64,000 bases of DNA from DASPSR01 sp035498715 (GCA_035498715.1 DATJZV010000068.1:76682-140681), one strand, 5' to 3'; numbered from the stretch's first letter, positions 52,333-62,614 are shown. Numbers and translations are program-made. Notes: a model not told the origin generated them from the letters alone.

Positions 52333-52450
52333 GGGAAATGCGGGATGTGGAGTGCGGAGTGAAGAGAAAAGTCTTCGCACTTCTTACAACGATTAATTTC
52401 CAGTTGTCTTTTCCCGATAATATTGAACCGTCACCTGCAGCTTTAAATTG

Positions 52451-52906
52451 TTACGCATTATACTCTGTGCTGCCGCCTTCGCCGAGGTTCTTCATCCACG
52501 TGTCGATCGTAGACTGGTCCTGCTTGGCGAGCACTTCTTCTTCCACAAACACAGGCGCACCAATGCGTATGGCAATCGCGATGGCGTCGCTTGGCCTCGA
52601 ATCGATGTGGAATTCCTTGTTGTTGTGGAGAAGATAGAGCGAGGCGTAGAAGGTGTTGTCGATTAGATCGCTGATGACTACACGAGCGATCTCGATCTCG
52701 AGCCGGTCAAAAATGCTGACGATGAGGTCATGGGTGAGGGGACGGGCGGCCTTGACATTGCTCATCGCTAGCGCTATGGAATTGCCTTCCGCCGCTCCTA
52801 TCCAGATGGGCAGGATCTTCTTGCCTGTTTCATCCTTCAATACAACGATATAACTGCTGTTCCTGCTGTCGAACAGAATGGTATTGACGTTCATCTGTAT
52901 CCACAT
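52451..52906 (-). CDS. Bifunctional nuclease-family protein (DUF151)
   Basis: A 151-aa cytosolic protein with the DUF151 core: VVLKDETGKKILPIWIGAAEGNSIALAM, then RPLTHDLI, DNTFYASLYL, and the DSRPSDAIAIAIRIGAPVFVEEEVL signature. Plant and bacterial relatives have RNase/DNase activity, though the cellular role is unclear. CAGGAG precedes the ATG. It is divergent from argS, with a 132-nt spacer. Confidence 0.92.
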   Translation of the reverse strand: MWIQMNVNTILFDSRNSSYIVVLKDETGKKILPIWIGAAEGNSIALAMSNVKAARPLTHDLIVSIFDRLEIEIARVVISDLIDNTFYASLYLLHNNKEFHIDSRPSDAIAIAIRIGAPVFVEEEVLAKQDQSTIDTWMKNLGEGGSTEYNA

Positions 52907-52971
52907 ATCTGCTCCTGAGCTAACATTTTAAAAATACCACACTGTACGCAGTAAGTAAAGGGATTATTTTA

Positions 52972-52999
52972 TTGACTTTTTTCAAGGATACGATATACT
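52972..52999 (+). promoter_or_regulatory. Promoter of argS
   Basis: -35 TTGACT (52972-52977), 16-nt spacer, -10 TATACT (52994-52999); start near 53006, leader about 33 nt. Confidence 0.65.
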
Positions 53000-53038
53000 T
53001 TCACACTTGTAAACAGCGAGAATCAAAGCCCATAATCA

Positions 53039-54790
53039 ATGAAACAAACCCTGACAGAGATCTTGCTCCAAGCCCTCACCCGGGCTAAAGAAAAGGGTGA
53101 ACTCAGACTCGAAACGCAACCTGCAATTACACTCGATACCCCGAGGGAAAAGAGCCACGGCGATCTGGCCACTACACTCGCCATGACCCTGGCGAAACCC
53201 GAATCCAAGCCACCGCGGAAGATTGCAGAGATCATCATCGGGAACATTGAAGACCGGGACTGCGTCATTCAAAAGACCGAGATCGCTGGTCCGGGGTTCA
53301 TCAATTTTTTCCTCAAACAGGACCGCTGGAAGAAGACGCTCTTTGACATTGACAGTGAGGGAGCACAATACGGCCTGACGGACATAGGCGAGGGAGAACG
53401 GGTCCTTGTGGAGTTTGTGAGCGCAAATCCTACGGGGCCTCTCCACGTGGGCCATGGCCGGGGGGCAGCTATCGGCGATGCGCTGGTGAACCTTCTAACT
53501 GCAGTCGGCTACGACGTCCAGAGGGAGTTTTATATCAACGACGCGGGCCGGCAGATGAAACTGCTAAAGGATTCAGTCAAAGCGCGGTATCTGGAAAGTC
53601 ACGGGCAAGTTGTTGCTTTTCCCGAAGATGGGTATCACGGAGAGTACATTAAAGAAATTGCAGAGAGTTTGGATAGTCGTATACCTGCTACGTATTCCAC
53701 AAAAGCATCGTTACCGGTTACTGGCGGAATTCGGGCAAAAAATGGTGAAACCGCCGAAGAGGGAGGCGCTGCAGGTGAATCAGCGTCATTCAGAATACCA
53801 TTTGACGATGAGGATATTGCGCTTTTTAGCAAAGATCAGATGCTTGCGGACATCAAGAATGACCTCGAAGCATTCGGCGTACGGTTCGACGTCTGGTTCA
53901 GTGAAAAAAGCCTATTGGCCGACGGATCTGTTCAGAAGTCTATAGAGGAACTTAAGGGGCGTGGTTTTGCATATGAAAGGGATGGTGCCCTCTGGCTCCG
54001 GTCTACAGCTTTTGGGGACGATAAAGATCGAGTAATAATCAAGCAGGATGGCGAGTATACCTACCTCGCCACGGATATCGCCTATCACCGGAACAAGCTC
54101 GCCCGCGGGTTCAAGCAGCTCGTGAATATCTGGGGAGCGGACCATCACGGCTACATTCCCCGGGTGCAGGCCGTGATCCAGGCCTTCGGCCATCCAAAGG
54201 ATTCGCTCCACGTGCTGCTCGTTCAGCTTGTGGCAATCCTAAGACACGGCCAGCCCGTGCCCATGTCCAAGCGGGCAGGGGACTTCGTGACGCTCCGGGA
54301 TGTGGTGCAAGAAGTAGGCAGCGATGCCGCTCGTTACATATTCCTTACGCGCCGTCCCGACAGCCACCTGGATTTTGACCTCGACGTTGCCAAAGAACAG
54401 TCCCGGGAAAATCCGGTGTACTATGTGCAGTATGCTCATGCGCGGCTCGCGAGCCTGTTCCGCGAGGCCGAGTCGCGGGGAATCGCTGTACCATCAAAAG
54501 AGAGGGTGGATCTATCACTCCTCGACCTAGAAGAAGAGCAGGCCATCATCAAGTCGCTAGCGAAATATCCGGAAGTAGTCGAAGAGGCTGCCTTGGCATA
54601 TGAGCCACACCGGCTGACGTTTTATCTTCAGGACCTGGCCGGCTTGCTTCACAACTACTACTTCAAGCACCGGGTGATCACCGAGGACGCGTCCCGGACC
54701 AGCTCCAAGCTCTTTCTCTTGAAGCAAGTAAAGACGGTGATCCAGAGCGCGCTCAAGATTTTAGGAGTAAATGCTCCGGAAAGAATGTAG
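53039..54790 (+). CDS. argS: Arginyl-tRNA synthetase
   Basis: Class I synthetase, 583 aa. An Add-1 N-terminal domain is followed by the HIGH-type motif NPTGPLHVGHGRG (about residue 128), the KMSKS-equivalent VPMSKRAGDFVTL (about 406) and a C-terminal anticodon-binding helical domain ending NAPERM. A Ser/Gly/Glu-rich stretch near residues 220-255 looks like a small insertion before the IALFSKDQML segment. Near-consensus promoter; divergent from the DUF151 gene. Confidence 0.95.
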   Translation: MKQTLTEILLQALTRAKEKGELRLETQPAITLDTPREKSHGDLATTLAMTLAKPESKPPRKIAEIIIGNIEDRDCVIQKTEIAGPGFINFFLKQDRWKKTLFDIDSEGAQYGLTDIGEGERVLVEFVSANPTGPLHVGHGRGAAIGDALVNLLTAVGYDVQREFYINDAGRQMKLLKDSVKARYLESHGQVVAFPEDGYHGEYIKEIAESLDSRIPATYSTKASLPVTGGIRAKNGETAEEGGAAGESASFRIPFDDEDIALFSKDQMLADIKNDLEAFGVRFDVWFSEKSLLADGSVQKSIEELKGRGFAYERDGALWLRSTAFGDDKDRVIIKQDGEYTYLATDIAYHRNKLARGFKQLVNIWGADHHGYIPRVQAVIQAFGHPKDSLHVLLVQLVAILRHGQPVPMSKRAGDFVTLRDVVQEVGSDAARYIFLTRRPDSHLDFDLDVAKEQSRENPVYYVQYAHARLASLFREAESRGIAVPSKERVDLSLLDLEEEQAIIKSLAKYPEVVEEAALAYEPHRLTFYLQDLAGLLHNYYFKHRVITEDASRTSSKLFLLKQVKTVIQSALKILGVNAPERM

Positions 54791-54870
54791 CGACTTCGGA
54801 TTGCAGATTTCGGATTTTATTAAATTCAGTACTGTATTCATCCGCAATCCGTAACCGGCAACCTGCAATT
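54785..54870. repeat. Degenerate CGGATTGCAGATTTCGGATT / CCGCAATCC repeat
   Basis: GGATTGCAGATTTCGGATTTT followed by CATCCGCAATCC and GGCAACCTGCAATT: short words and their complements. Similar words recur at 56445-56475 (TCTAAATCCGCAATCCTC). No coding potential. Confidence 0.4.
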
Positions 54871-54875
54871 AAATA

Positions 54876-55997
54876 ATGGCGTTTAGTTTTTCTTTGATAA
54901 AAAAGGACAATGTCTCCTCCGCCCGTCTAGGGAAAATCACGACCGATCACGGCAAGATCGACACACCGGTCTTCATGCCCGTTGGCACGCAGGCTACGGT
55001 AAAGACGCTCTCGCCCGACGATCTCGTGAGTATCGGAGCGGAGATCATCCTCTCGAACACGTATCACCTGTTTCTGAGGCCGGGGCATGAGTTGATAAAG
55101 GAATTAGGCGGGCTCCACCGTTTCATGGGGTGGGAGCGCCCTGTTCTGACGGACAGCGGAGGGTTCCAGGTTTTCAGCCTTGCGGAACTGAGGAAGATCA
55201 CCGAAGAAGGCGTAACATTTCAGTCACACATCGACGGCGGGGCCAAGCACTTCGTTACGCCTGAGTACGCTATCGAGATTCAGGAAGCGCTCGGCGCAGA
55301 CATCATCATGACCTTCGATGAATGTGTCCCTTTTCCTGCGACTCATGATTATGCCCGGGAGTCGCTGGAGCGCACCTTGCGGTGGGCGAAACGCTGCCGG
55401 GATGCGAAAAAAAGTATCGACCAGGCGCTCTTTGGCATCGTGCAGGGGGGGATGTACCCCGAGCTTCGCAAGCGGTCCGCCGAAGCGCTTGTGGACGTTG
55501 GGTTCGACGGTTATGCTGTGGGCGGCCTGTCCGTGGGAGAGACCAAGCCTGTGATGTACGAGATGATCGAAACGTCGGTGCCGTCGCTGCCTGAGGACAA
55601 ACCTCGATACCTCATGGGAGTCGGTACGCCCGAGGATCTTGTGGAAGGCGTCGAACGCGGCATCGACATGTTCGACTGCGTAATGCCGACGCGGAATGCG
55701 CGGAATGGGACGTTTTTCACGTCCTTCGGCAAGGTCGTGATTCGGAACGCCCAGTACGAGGGGGCCAAACAGCCGATCGATCAGGAATGCGGGTGCTACA
55801 CGTGCAGGAACTTCACCCGGGCGTATCTGCGCCACTTGTTCAACGCAGGCGAGGTACTGGCACTCAGGCTCGGCACAATCCACAATTTGTATTTCTACCT
55901 GGATCTGATGCGGAACGTCAGGTCGAGCATTGAACAGGGAACGTTTCAGGAATTTAAAAAACGGTTTTTGGCCAAGAGGGAAAATGCTGATGCATGA
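54876..55997 (+). CDS. tgt: tRNA-guanine transglycosylase (queuine tRNA-ribosyltransferase)
   Basis: Exchanges G34 for preQ1 in GUN-anticodon tRNAs. The 373-aa TIM-barrel enzyme has DSGGFQVFS (catalytic Asp, about residue 92), the second Asp in FDCVMPTRNARNG (about 266), and the zinc site CGCYTC...H (C, C, C from about 304 and the His in YLRHLFNAGE). It heads the common tgt-yajC-secD-secF order. Confidence 0.97.
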   Translation: MAFSFSLIKKDNVSSARLGKITTDHGKIDTPVFMPVGTQATVKTLSPDDLVSIGAEIILSNTYHLFLRPGHELIKELGGLHRFMGWERPVLTDSGGFQVFSLAELRKITEEGVTFQSHIDGGAKHFVTPEYAIEIQEALGADIIMTFDECVPFPATHDYARESLERTLRWAKRCRDAKKSIDQALFGIVQGGMYPELRKRSAEALVDVGFDGYAVGGLSVGETKPVMYEMIETSVPSLPEDKPRYLMGVGTPEDLVEGVERGIDMFDCVMPTRNARNGTFFTSFGKVVIRNAQYEGAKQPIDQECGCYTCRNFTRAYLRHLFNAGEVLALRLGTIHNLYFYLDLMRNVRSSIEQGTFQEFKKRFLAKRENADA

Positions 55998-56066
55998 TTA
56001 GTGATGCTTGGCGACTTTCATAAATCCTGCATCGTACATCGCACTTATATTTAAAGGAGGTTCACC

Positions 56067-56402
56067 ATGTTTATCGAAACGGCATATGCAATGGGAGCGC
56101 AGGGGGACGCGGCCGGTCAGGGAGGCGGCGGGGCATCGGGTCTCATCATGATGGTCGTCATCTTCGCCATCTTCTATTTCATCCTTATCCGGCCCCAGCA
56201 GAAGAAGATGAAGGAGCATAAGAAAATGGTGGAGGAACTCAAGAAGGGTGACGAAATCATCACATCCGGCGGAATCTATGGCACGGTAGAGAGTGTGACT
56301 CCCGATACACTGACCGTCAAGATAGCCGAGGGGACAAAGGTAAAGGTCACGCGCAGCTCGGTTGCCGCCGTGGTAACGGAAAAAGAAAAATCGAAAGAGT
56401 AA
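56067..56402 (+). CDS. yajC: Sec translocase accessory subunit YajC
   Basis: A 111-aa single-span membrane protein: a Gly-rich start, one membrane helix (about residues 26-46, LIMMVVIFAIFYFILIRPQQKKMKEH), then a cytosolic domain with KKGDEIITSGGIYG and VKVTRSSVAAVV. It associates with SecDF-YajC and AcrB. AAAGGAGG precedes the ATG. Confidence 0.95.
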   Translation: MFIETAYAMGAQGDAAGQGGGGASGLIMMVVIFAIFYFILIRPQQKKMKEHKKMVEELKKGDEIITSGGIYGTVESVTPDTLTVKIAEGTKVKVTRSSVAAVVTEKEKSKE

Positions 56403-56618
56403 AAAACGAAAAACATGTTCACGACTAATTGCGCAGAGGAGTTATAAATTCTAAATCCGCAATCCTCAATAAATTCGAATGATCCAGTTTTGGAACATTC
56501 GGGCATCTTCAGGTTGTATGTGTTTAGGATGTACAAATAGAAGGGTTAAAATTTATTCTACAGCGAGTTCTGCGATACTATTCAGCAATTCAAGAATCTA
56601 GCAGGAGGCGATTCTATT

Positions 56619-58193
56619 ATGAAAAAGAGCATTCAATGGAGGGTGGGACTTATAGCACTCTCGGTTCTGATAGCACTATTTTTGTTCCTGCCGTCCACCC
56701 CGCTTACGGTCCAGCTGCCGGAGTGGTGGCACCAGAGCGTGCCCAAGATCTCGCTCGGCCTCGACCTAAGGGGTGGCAGCCATGTCGTGATGCAAGTGGA
56801 GACCGACAAGGCAGTGGAATCCTCGGCCGATAACATCGTTGCGGACCTTCAGACCACGGCCGCATCGCAGGGGCTCGCGGTGACGTTCAGCAGATCAGGT
56901 CAGGACATTTCCGCAAAATTCGAGGAGCCTCTTGAGGAAAAGGTAGAGAGGCTTGTCAAGGAAAGTTATGCCATTCTTGATTTCAAATCGAGAGCAAAGG
57001 GAGAGCTCATATACAGTCTCAAGCCCACTGAGGTGAGGCGCCTCAAGGAATGGGCTGTGACGCAGGCCCTTGAACGGACCCGCCGAAGAGTGGATAAGTA
57101 TGGCGTGGCAGAGCCTGCCATCTACAAACAGGAGCAGGACCAGATTGCGCTCCAGCTTCCAGGCGTAAAGAACCCGCAGGAAGCCATTGCGTTCATCAAG
57201 ACTGCGGGGAGACTTGAGTTCAAGCTTGTGGACTCCGACCCCACCGATTTCCAGAAGGCATTGGCGGGCAAGCCGCCGGAGGGAACGGAGATCCTTTACG
57301 AAGAGCGAGAAAATGAGGTCGGCAAGATCGTGAAGCAGCCAATTCTGCTCTACAAGAAGACTCTCCTGACCGGTGACCGGCTGAAGGAAGCAAAGGTTGG
57401 AATCGACCAGTTCAACAAGCCAGCGGTGTCTATCTCGTTTGACAGCGAAGGCGCCAAGATATTTGATCGAATAACCGGCGAGAACGTCGGCAGGCAGCTT
57501 GCCATTGTTCTCGACGGGGTGGTCCATTCCGCTCCGAGGATTCAGGACCGGATCAGTGGCGGTAACGCCCAGATCACCGGGAACTTTACGCATGACGAGG
57601 CCGCGAAGCTGGCGATCGTATTGCGGGAATCCCTTCCAGCGCCTGTTAAAATCGTACAGAACGTGACCGTCGGTCCCTCGCTTGGACAGGACTCCATCAA
57701 TGCGGGTGTCCGTTCCGCTTTGATCGGCGGTCTGGTCGTCATTCTTTTCATGGTCATCTACTACCGAATGGCGGGACTCATCGCGGACTACGCTATTGTT
57801 CTGAACCTGGTCCTGTTGCTGGGCGCGATGGCGCTTCTGAATGCAACGCTCACACTGCCGGGTATCGCAGGCATCATCCTTACCATCGGAATGGGTGTGG
57901 ACTCGAATGTGCTCATGTTCGAACGTATCCGGGAAGAGATCCGCGCAGGCAAGCAGCCGAGGCCCGCGGTTGACTCCGGATACGATAAGGCGTTCCTAAC
58001 GATCCTCGACTCGCACGTGACCACGCTCATTACAGCAGCTGCGCTTTTCCTGTTCGGTACGGGACCGATCAAGGGATTCGCTGTTTCGCTCAGCCTTGGA
58101 ATTATCATTAACCTCTATTCCGCCCTGGTGGGCACCAAAGTGATATTTGATATCATCAATTCTAAGTGGAAGCTGGAGAAGCTAAGTATTTAA
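56619..58193 (+). CDS. secD: Protein translocase subunit SecD
   Basis: RND-type, proton-driven SecDF subunit helping protein export. The 524-aa protein has the SLGLDLRGGSHVVMQV periplasmic start, the P1 domain and the C-terminal six-helix RND half with GIAGIILTIGMGVDSNVLMFERIREE. GCAGGAGG precedes the ATG. The spacer from yajC (216 nt) contains only repeat-type words and a hairpin-like CGAATGATCC/GGAACATTCG. Confidence 0.96.
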   Translation: MKKSIQWRVGLIALSVLIALFLFLPSTPLTVQLPEWWHQSVPKISLGLDLRGGSHVVMQVETDKAVESSADNIVADLQTTAASQGLAVTFSRSGQDISAKFEEPLEEKVERLVKESYAILDFKSRAKGELIYSLKPTEVRRLKEWAVTQALERTRRRVDKYGVAEPAIYKQEQDQIALQLPGVKNPQEAIAFIKTAGRLEFKLVDSDPTDFQKALAGKPPEGTEILYEERENEVGKIVKQPILLYKKTLLTGDRLKEAKVGIDQFNKPAVSISFDSEGAKIFDRITGENVGRQLAIVLDGVVHSAPRIQDRISGGNAQITGNFTHDEAAKLAIVLRESLPAPVKIVQNVTVGPSLGQDSINAGVRSALIGGLVVILFMVIYYRMAGLIADYAIVLNLVLLLGAMALLNATLTLPGIAGIILTIGMGVDSNVLMFERIREEIRAGKQPRPAVDSGYDKAFLTILDSHVTTLITAAALFLFGTGPIKGFAVSLSLGIIINLYSALVGTKVIFDIINSKWKLEKLSI

Positions 58194-58199
58194 ATAGAT

Positions 58200-58290
58200 C
58201 ATCTACTGCAGAGGGCGCAGAGAAAAAGATGCGAAATTTTGAATTTGCTTCAAAACTCTGCGATCTCAGAGAGCCTGCTTTAAATTGGAA
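58200..58290. repeat. Degenerate GCAGAGGGCGCAGAG ... CTCTGCGATCTCAGAGAG repeat
   Basis: Short spacer between secD and secF built from CGCAGAGAAAAA and CTCTGCGATCTC words, the wording of a common genomic microrepeat. A relative lies at 62615-62700. Confidence 0.45.
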
Positions 58291-58316
58291 ATTTAATGAG
58301 TTCTATGGAGGAGACA

Positions 58317-59225
58317 ATGCTTCAAATCTTGCATAAGACCAACATTGACTTTATGGGATGGAAAAACATCTCGTTTACCTTATCCGCGCTGCTCGTCGCG
58401 CTCGGGATCGTGGGCCTGGTACAGATCGGCCGGGCCAAGGCTAACCTCGGCATCGACTTTGTCGGTGGCACGACAGTGCAACTCGGCTTCAAGGAGCACC
58501 CGCCGATCGACAAAGCGCGTGCAGCACTCGAAAGGAACGGCTTCCAGGGAGCGACGATCCAGGAAGTTGGCGAGGGGGGTAACAAGATCCTGATCAGGCT
58601 CCGGGAGTCCGAAGGTACATCGGACAAGGTCCAGACCCTGTTCAAGCAGGAGTTCCCGAACAATCCCTTCGAAGTCGATAGCATCGTGGAGATCGGCCCG
58701 GTGATCGGTAAGGCGCTGCAGCGCGACGCACTCGTGGCAATCACGGTCTCGCTCATCGCGATCATCATCTATATTGCCCTCCGCTTCGAGTTCCGGTTCG
58801 GTGTGGCTGCGGCTATCGCGACACTGCACGATGTGCTGGCGGTGCTGGGGATCTTCTACGTGCTGCACCGGGAGATCAACCTCCTCATTATCACGGCGCT
58901 TCTTACGCTTGCGGGCTATTCGCTGACAGATACCGTGGTTGTCTTCGATCGGATCCGGGAGAACCTCAAGCGGAATAAGCGCGACCCTCTGCCGAAGCTC
59001 GTGAATGCCAGCATCAACGAGGTGCTCTCGAGGACGATCATTACATCGCTCACGGTGGTGCTTGTGCTCATCCCGCTTGTCCTCTTCGGTGGCGACGTGC
59101 TGCATGACTTCTCCATAGCGTTACTTATGGGCGTGATCGTCGGTACCTATTCGTCGGTGTTTGTTGCTAGTCCCATCCTCGTGGTGTGGCATAGCAAGTC
59201 CGGGGGACAATTGATATCGAGGTAA
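58317..59225 (+). CDS. secF: Protein translocase subunit SecF
   Basis: Partner of SecD. The 302-aa protein has the LGIDFVGGTTVQLGF start, the LGIFYVLHREINLLIITALLTLAGYSLTDTVVVFDRIRENL signature of RND domain 2 and further helices. The ATG at 58317 is chosen because GGAGGAG lies 5 nt upstream; the ATG at 58296 is in frame but unsupported. Confidence 0.96.
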   Translation: MLQILHKTNIDFMGWKNISFTLSALLVALGIVGLVQIGRAKANLGIDFVGGTTVQLGFKEHPPIDKARAALERNGFQGATIQEVGEGGNKILIRLRESEGTSDKVQTLFKQEFPNNPFEVDSIVEIGPVIGKALQRDALVAITVSLIAIIIYIALRFEFRFGVAAAIATLHDVLAVLGIFYVLHREINLLIITALLTLAGYSLTDTVVVFDRIRENLKRNKRDPLPKLVNASINEVLSRTIITSLTVVLVLIPLVLFGGDVLHDFSIALLMGVIVGTYSSVFVASPILVVWHSKSGGQLISR

Positions 59226-59382
59226 GCAGGGCATACGGTTTCCTCATGAGGACACAGGTTTACGGAGAAATGCGGATTGACATCTTAAGCAGAGGATTTG
59301 ACTTTCTTTCATCCCATAATACGGCTTATCATCGTGCATCCGCGTTTATCTGTGTCCGGCAGGATATTTTATCATTTGAACC

Positions 59383-60069
59383 ATGACATCTCATCAACCT
59401 ACATTTTCTGTCAAAGTTGGAGGAGCCGATGCAGCGGTGCTCACAGAAACCCATCTGCTTCAGCTGTCCTGCGGAACCCGCGGCTGCAGTTCAAACTGCT
59501 GTACGAAAAGCGCTCCGATCATCCTCAACCCCTATGAAATAGCCTTGATCACCCGAGAAAGCGGCATGACCTATGAAGACCTGCTCGACATTGTCGAGAC
59601 GGACCGCGCGAACGGATTCCCGCTCGTAATGCTGCCTCGGGATCCAGCCTGCTATTTCTGGTCTGAAAGAGGATGCCGCATCTATCTGGCACGGCCGCTC
59701 GCGTGCCGACTATACCCACTCGGACGGGTGTTCGACAGCGGGCGATCTCACATAGTCCGACCTGAACTAAACATCTGCAGCGGCCTTGCGCAGTCGCCTT
59801 CACGTACCGTTGCTGAGTATCTTGCTAGCCAGGATGTCGATGTGCAGATCCGGATGGCAGACCTATGGATCGAGTTCGTGTCGGAGATGGAGCGTTTTCC
59901 ACTCCCTGACAGGCCTGTTACTTCCATCGCCTTCCACATGCTTGTGTACAGCCCGGACACACCACCTGCTCTGGAAAATTCTGATGCAGTTATCTCTCTT
60001 GAAGAACGCTTTTCCCTCCGTCTCGCTACTGCTCGAAAACAGATTCCTCGCTTTTTGAAAAATGGCTAG
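59383..60069 (+). CDS. YkgJ-family Cys-cluster (putative zinc- or iron-chelating) protein
   Basis: A 228-aa protein with the YkgJ pattern: SCGTRGCSSNCC, later CYFW...GCRIYLARPLACRLYPLGR and a final Cys in NICSGL. The eight-Cys arrangement is thought to bind a metal or Fe-S cluster. The rest is helical and variable. The ATG has no clear ribosome-binding site. Its function is unknown. Confidence 0.85.
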   Translation: MTSHQPTFSVKVGGADAAVLTETHLLQLSCGTRGCSSNCCTKSAPIILNPYEIALITRESGMTYEDLLDIVETDRANGFPLVMLPRDPACYFWSERGCRIYLARPLACRLYPLGRVFDSGRSHIVRPELNICSGLAQSPSRTVAEYLASQDVDVQIRMADLWIEFVSEMERFPLPDRPVTSIAFHMLVYSPDTPPALENSDAVISLEERFSLRLATARKQIPRFLKNG

Positions 60070-60132
60070 GACGTGTCTTTTGCCGCACAATTGCTGTCAT
60101 GTCACACTACGATTCATGCACAACAACTCCTA

Positions 60133-60161
60133 TTGACATGCCTATCCGCTCCCTATATTAT
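60133..60161 (+). promoter_or_regulatory. Promoter of the lytic transglycosylase gene
   Basis: Consensus -35 TTGACA (60133-60138), 17-nt spacer, -10 TATTAT (60156-60161). A second -10-like TATAAT at about 60182 lacks a matching -35. Confidence 0.7.
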
Positions 60162-60217
60162 ATGAACAAGTACATATCACCGTATAATGATGCAGACTAT
60201 CCGTAACAGGAAGGCCC

Positions 60218-62605
60218 ATGCACTTTGCAAAAAACATCGTCTTCGTATTTGCGCTTCTTTCGCTGATATCGTGTGCTTCACAGAAGGCGTCCACTCTCCC
60301 GATCGCTACTGATGTAGTCCCGCTTCGTCCCGCATCCAAACCTGCATCCATATCCGATCCTGAACAGGGTCTGAAATCTGCCGTAGATGCGTACAAGGCT
60401 GGCAAGGGCGATGCCGCGCTCTTCATCTCTCGACAGTTATCGGAGCAGTATCCAGGCACCCCCTGGTACAAGCGGTCGCTGTTCCTAGCTGAGCAGGCGC
60501 TTATCCAACTAGACAGGCCTGCTGAGGCGGATGCAGCCATGCTCCGTGTGCAGGCCGAGTATCCAGAATTGGCCGATTACGCTCTTTCGATACTCGCGGA
60601 CTACCATTTTGCCAATGCGCGGTATACCGAAGCTGCGGCGCTCTATCAGCTGGCGACTCAGCAGTATCCCAAAGGAGTCCTAGCCGTCCGTTCCGCCTAC
60701 CGGCGGTCCCTGGCTCTTCTCGAGTCCTATGCATACGCCGCTGCGGCCGAGTCCTTTGAAAAATTTCTTCAGGACAATCCCCGTTCTGAGTATTCTCCTG
60801 ATGCCGGTATCGGCCTCGGCAGAGCACTGACGGCAGAGGCCGACATGAAAAGGGCAGTGCGTGCATACCAAGACGTCTTGATCAAATATCCCGGGAACTC
60901 CGCCGACCCGGAAGTCGAAGGAGCGCTTGCCGAGCTTAGGTCAGGAGGCGTCGAGGTCCCTGAACTCACCCCCGATGAATTGTACGAGCGTGGACAAAAT
61001 CTTTTCCGCACTAACCAGTATGATAAGGCTGCGGAGACATTCACAAAGCTCTTGGCAACGGATCCTCAAAACCTAAACAGTCCCGAAATCCTCCTCCGGA
61101 CCGGCATCATTTTGTTCAACCTCGGCAGACGTCAGGAGGCGGTTGCAACGCTCGAGAAAATGGTGAATGAGTTTCCCCGTGACCAGCGGGTTCCCGAAGC
61201 GCTGTATTGGATTGGGAAGTCGTACAGCAAGCTCGGCGACCGAGACAAGGGAGCCAAAGCCTTTCAAAAAATTCTCGATTGTTACTTGGAGAGCGAGTGG
61301 GCTGATGACGCTCTCTTCCTCATGGGGAACATCTATCGCGAAGCGAATGACATGAAAAAGGCGCTGACGTTCTACGGAAGGCTGGCAGCGGAGTACCCGG
61401 AGAGCAAATTTGCCGATAGTGCGATCTGGTGGAAGGCATGGGCATACTATATTGCGGGGGATCATAAGAGGACCGAACAGACCTTCCAGGAGCTAATTGT
61501 TCGATATCCCAGATCGTTCCTCGTGAACCAGGCGCTCTACTGGCAGGGGAGGGCGGAGGAAAAAAGGGGGGACACATCGAGGGCAGCGGCGTATTACGGA
61601 AAGGTCATCAAGAGGGCCCCTTATACCTACTACGGGTACCGTGCCTCAGAACGCTTATTGAGCATTGAGCTTCCAGTTCTTGCTGCTGTAACTACGATGG
61701 ACACCGGCGTGAACGATGTCCCTGAAAACCTTGACACCGATCATGTGAGCTCGTTCGAGACGGATGACGGCCCGCCTATCTGGACCGCGGAAGCACTCAA
61801 GACACTGTCGGCTGAACCGTCGTTTAAGAAATCGCTTGAGCTTATGTATCTCGATATGAAGAAAGAAGCAGCAGCAGAGCTTTGGTCGCTTCAGGACAGG
61901 CTCCCTCGGAAGCGCGGCGCGCTTCTCGGCCTGAGCAAGACGTTCTTTGAGCTCGGGGATTATTACCGCTCTTTGATCCTCATACTCCGGAACTATGAGC
62001 CGTATCTAGACGGCGCGGCACGGGAAACTCCAGAGGACTTCTGGCTGCTCGCCTACCCGCAAGGCTACTGGGATAGCATCGTTACCTATTCACGCAAATA
62101 CGGTCAAGACCCCTATTTTGTTGCGGCCATCGTCCGCGAGGAGAGTCAGTTCCATGCCGAGGCGCTCTCACCGGCCGGCGCCCGGGGTGTGATGCAGGTA
62201 ATGCCAGCAACCGGTGAATGGATAGCCCAGATCATCAGGATGAAGGGGTTCAATCAGTCCAAGCTCTTCGACTCGGATACGGCTATCAACCTTGGTACCT
62301 GGTACATCGGCCATCTCATGAAACGGTTCAAAGGTGATCCTCTCTTCGTTGCCGCCGCGTACAATGCCGGTCCCGATGCGGTCACCGCGTGGCTCAGTAA
62401 AACCGGTAGCGGCACGGAGTGGGATGAATTCGTTGAATCCATCCCATTCTCCGAGACCAGAGGATACGTCAAGAAAGTGCTCCGGAATTATGCGGAGTAC
62501 AAACGGATTTACGGCAAGACCAGTCTGACGACGTCTCTTGTCCCGGCAAGCCCTGAAAAAAACATGGGGTCCATGGTCAGAGACATCGATGTTCGGACGC
62601 CGTAA
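60218..62605 (+). CDS. Lytic murein transglycosylase lipoprotein with TPR superhelix (Slt70-like)
   Basis: A 795-aa lipoprotein (lipobox L-I-S-C near residue 19). Residues about 40-560 are tetratricopeptide-like repeats (YEKGQNLFRTNQYDKAAETF, FYGRLAAEYPESKFADSA) forming the large ring-type domain. The C-terminal SLT domain holds the catalytic Glu (about residue 640) in VREESQFHAEALSPAGARGVMQVMPATG, and AAYNAGPDAV is also present. It cleaves peptidoglycan with 1,6-anhydro ring formation. AGGAAGG precedes the ATG. Confidence 0.9.
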   Translation: MHFAKNIVFVFALLSLISCASQKASTLPIATDVVPLRPASKPASISDPEQGLKSAVDAYKAGKGDAALFISRQLSEQYPGTPWYKRSLFLAEQALIQLDRPAEADAAMLRVQAEYPELADYALSILADYHFANARYTEAAALYQLATQQYPKGVLAVRSAYRRSLALLESYAYAAAAESFEKFLQDNPRSEYSPDAGIGLGRALTAEADMKRAVRAYQDVLIKYPGNSADPEVEGALAELRSGGVEVPELTPDELYERGQNLFRTNQYDKAAETFTKLLATDPQNLNSPEILLRTGIILFNLGRRQEAVATLEKMVNEFPRDQRVPEALYWIGKSYSKLGDRDKGAKAFQKILDCYLESEWADDALFLMGNIYREANDMKKALTFYGRLAAEYPESKFADSAIWWKAWAYYIAGDHKRTEQTFQELIVRYPRSFLVNQALYWQGRAEEKRGDTSRAAAYYGKVIKRAPYTYYGYRASERLLSIELPVLAAVTTMDTGVNDVPENLDTDHVSSFETDDGPPIWTAEALKTLSAEPSFKKSLELMYLDMKKEAAAELWSLQDRLPRKRGALLGLSKTFFELGDYYRSLILILRNYEPYLDGAARETPEDFWLLAYPQGYWDSIVTYSRKYGQDPYFVAAIVREESQFHAEALSPAGARGVMQVMPATGEWIAQIIRMKGFNQSKLFDSDTAINLGTWYIGHLMKRFKGDPLFVAAAYNAGPDAVTAWLSKTGSGTEWDEFVESIPFSETRGYVKKVLRNYAEYKRIYGKTSLTTSLVPASPEKNMGSMVRDIDVRTP

Positions 62606-62614
62606 CGGATTAGA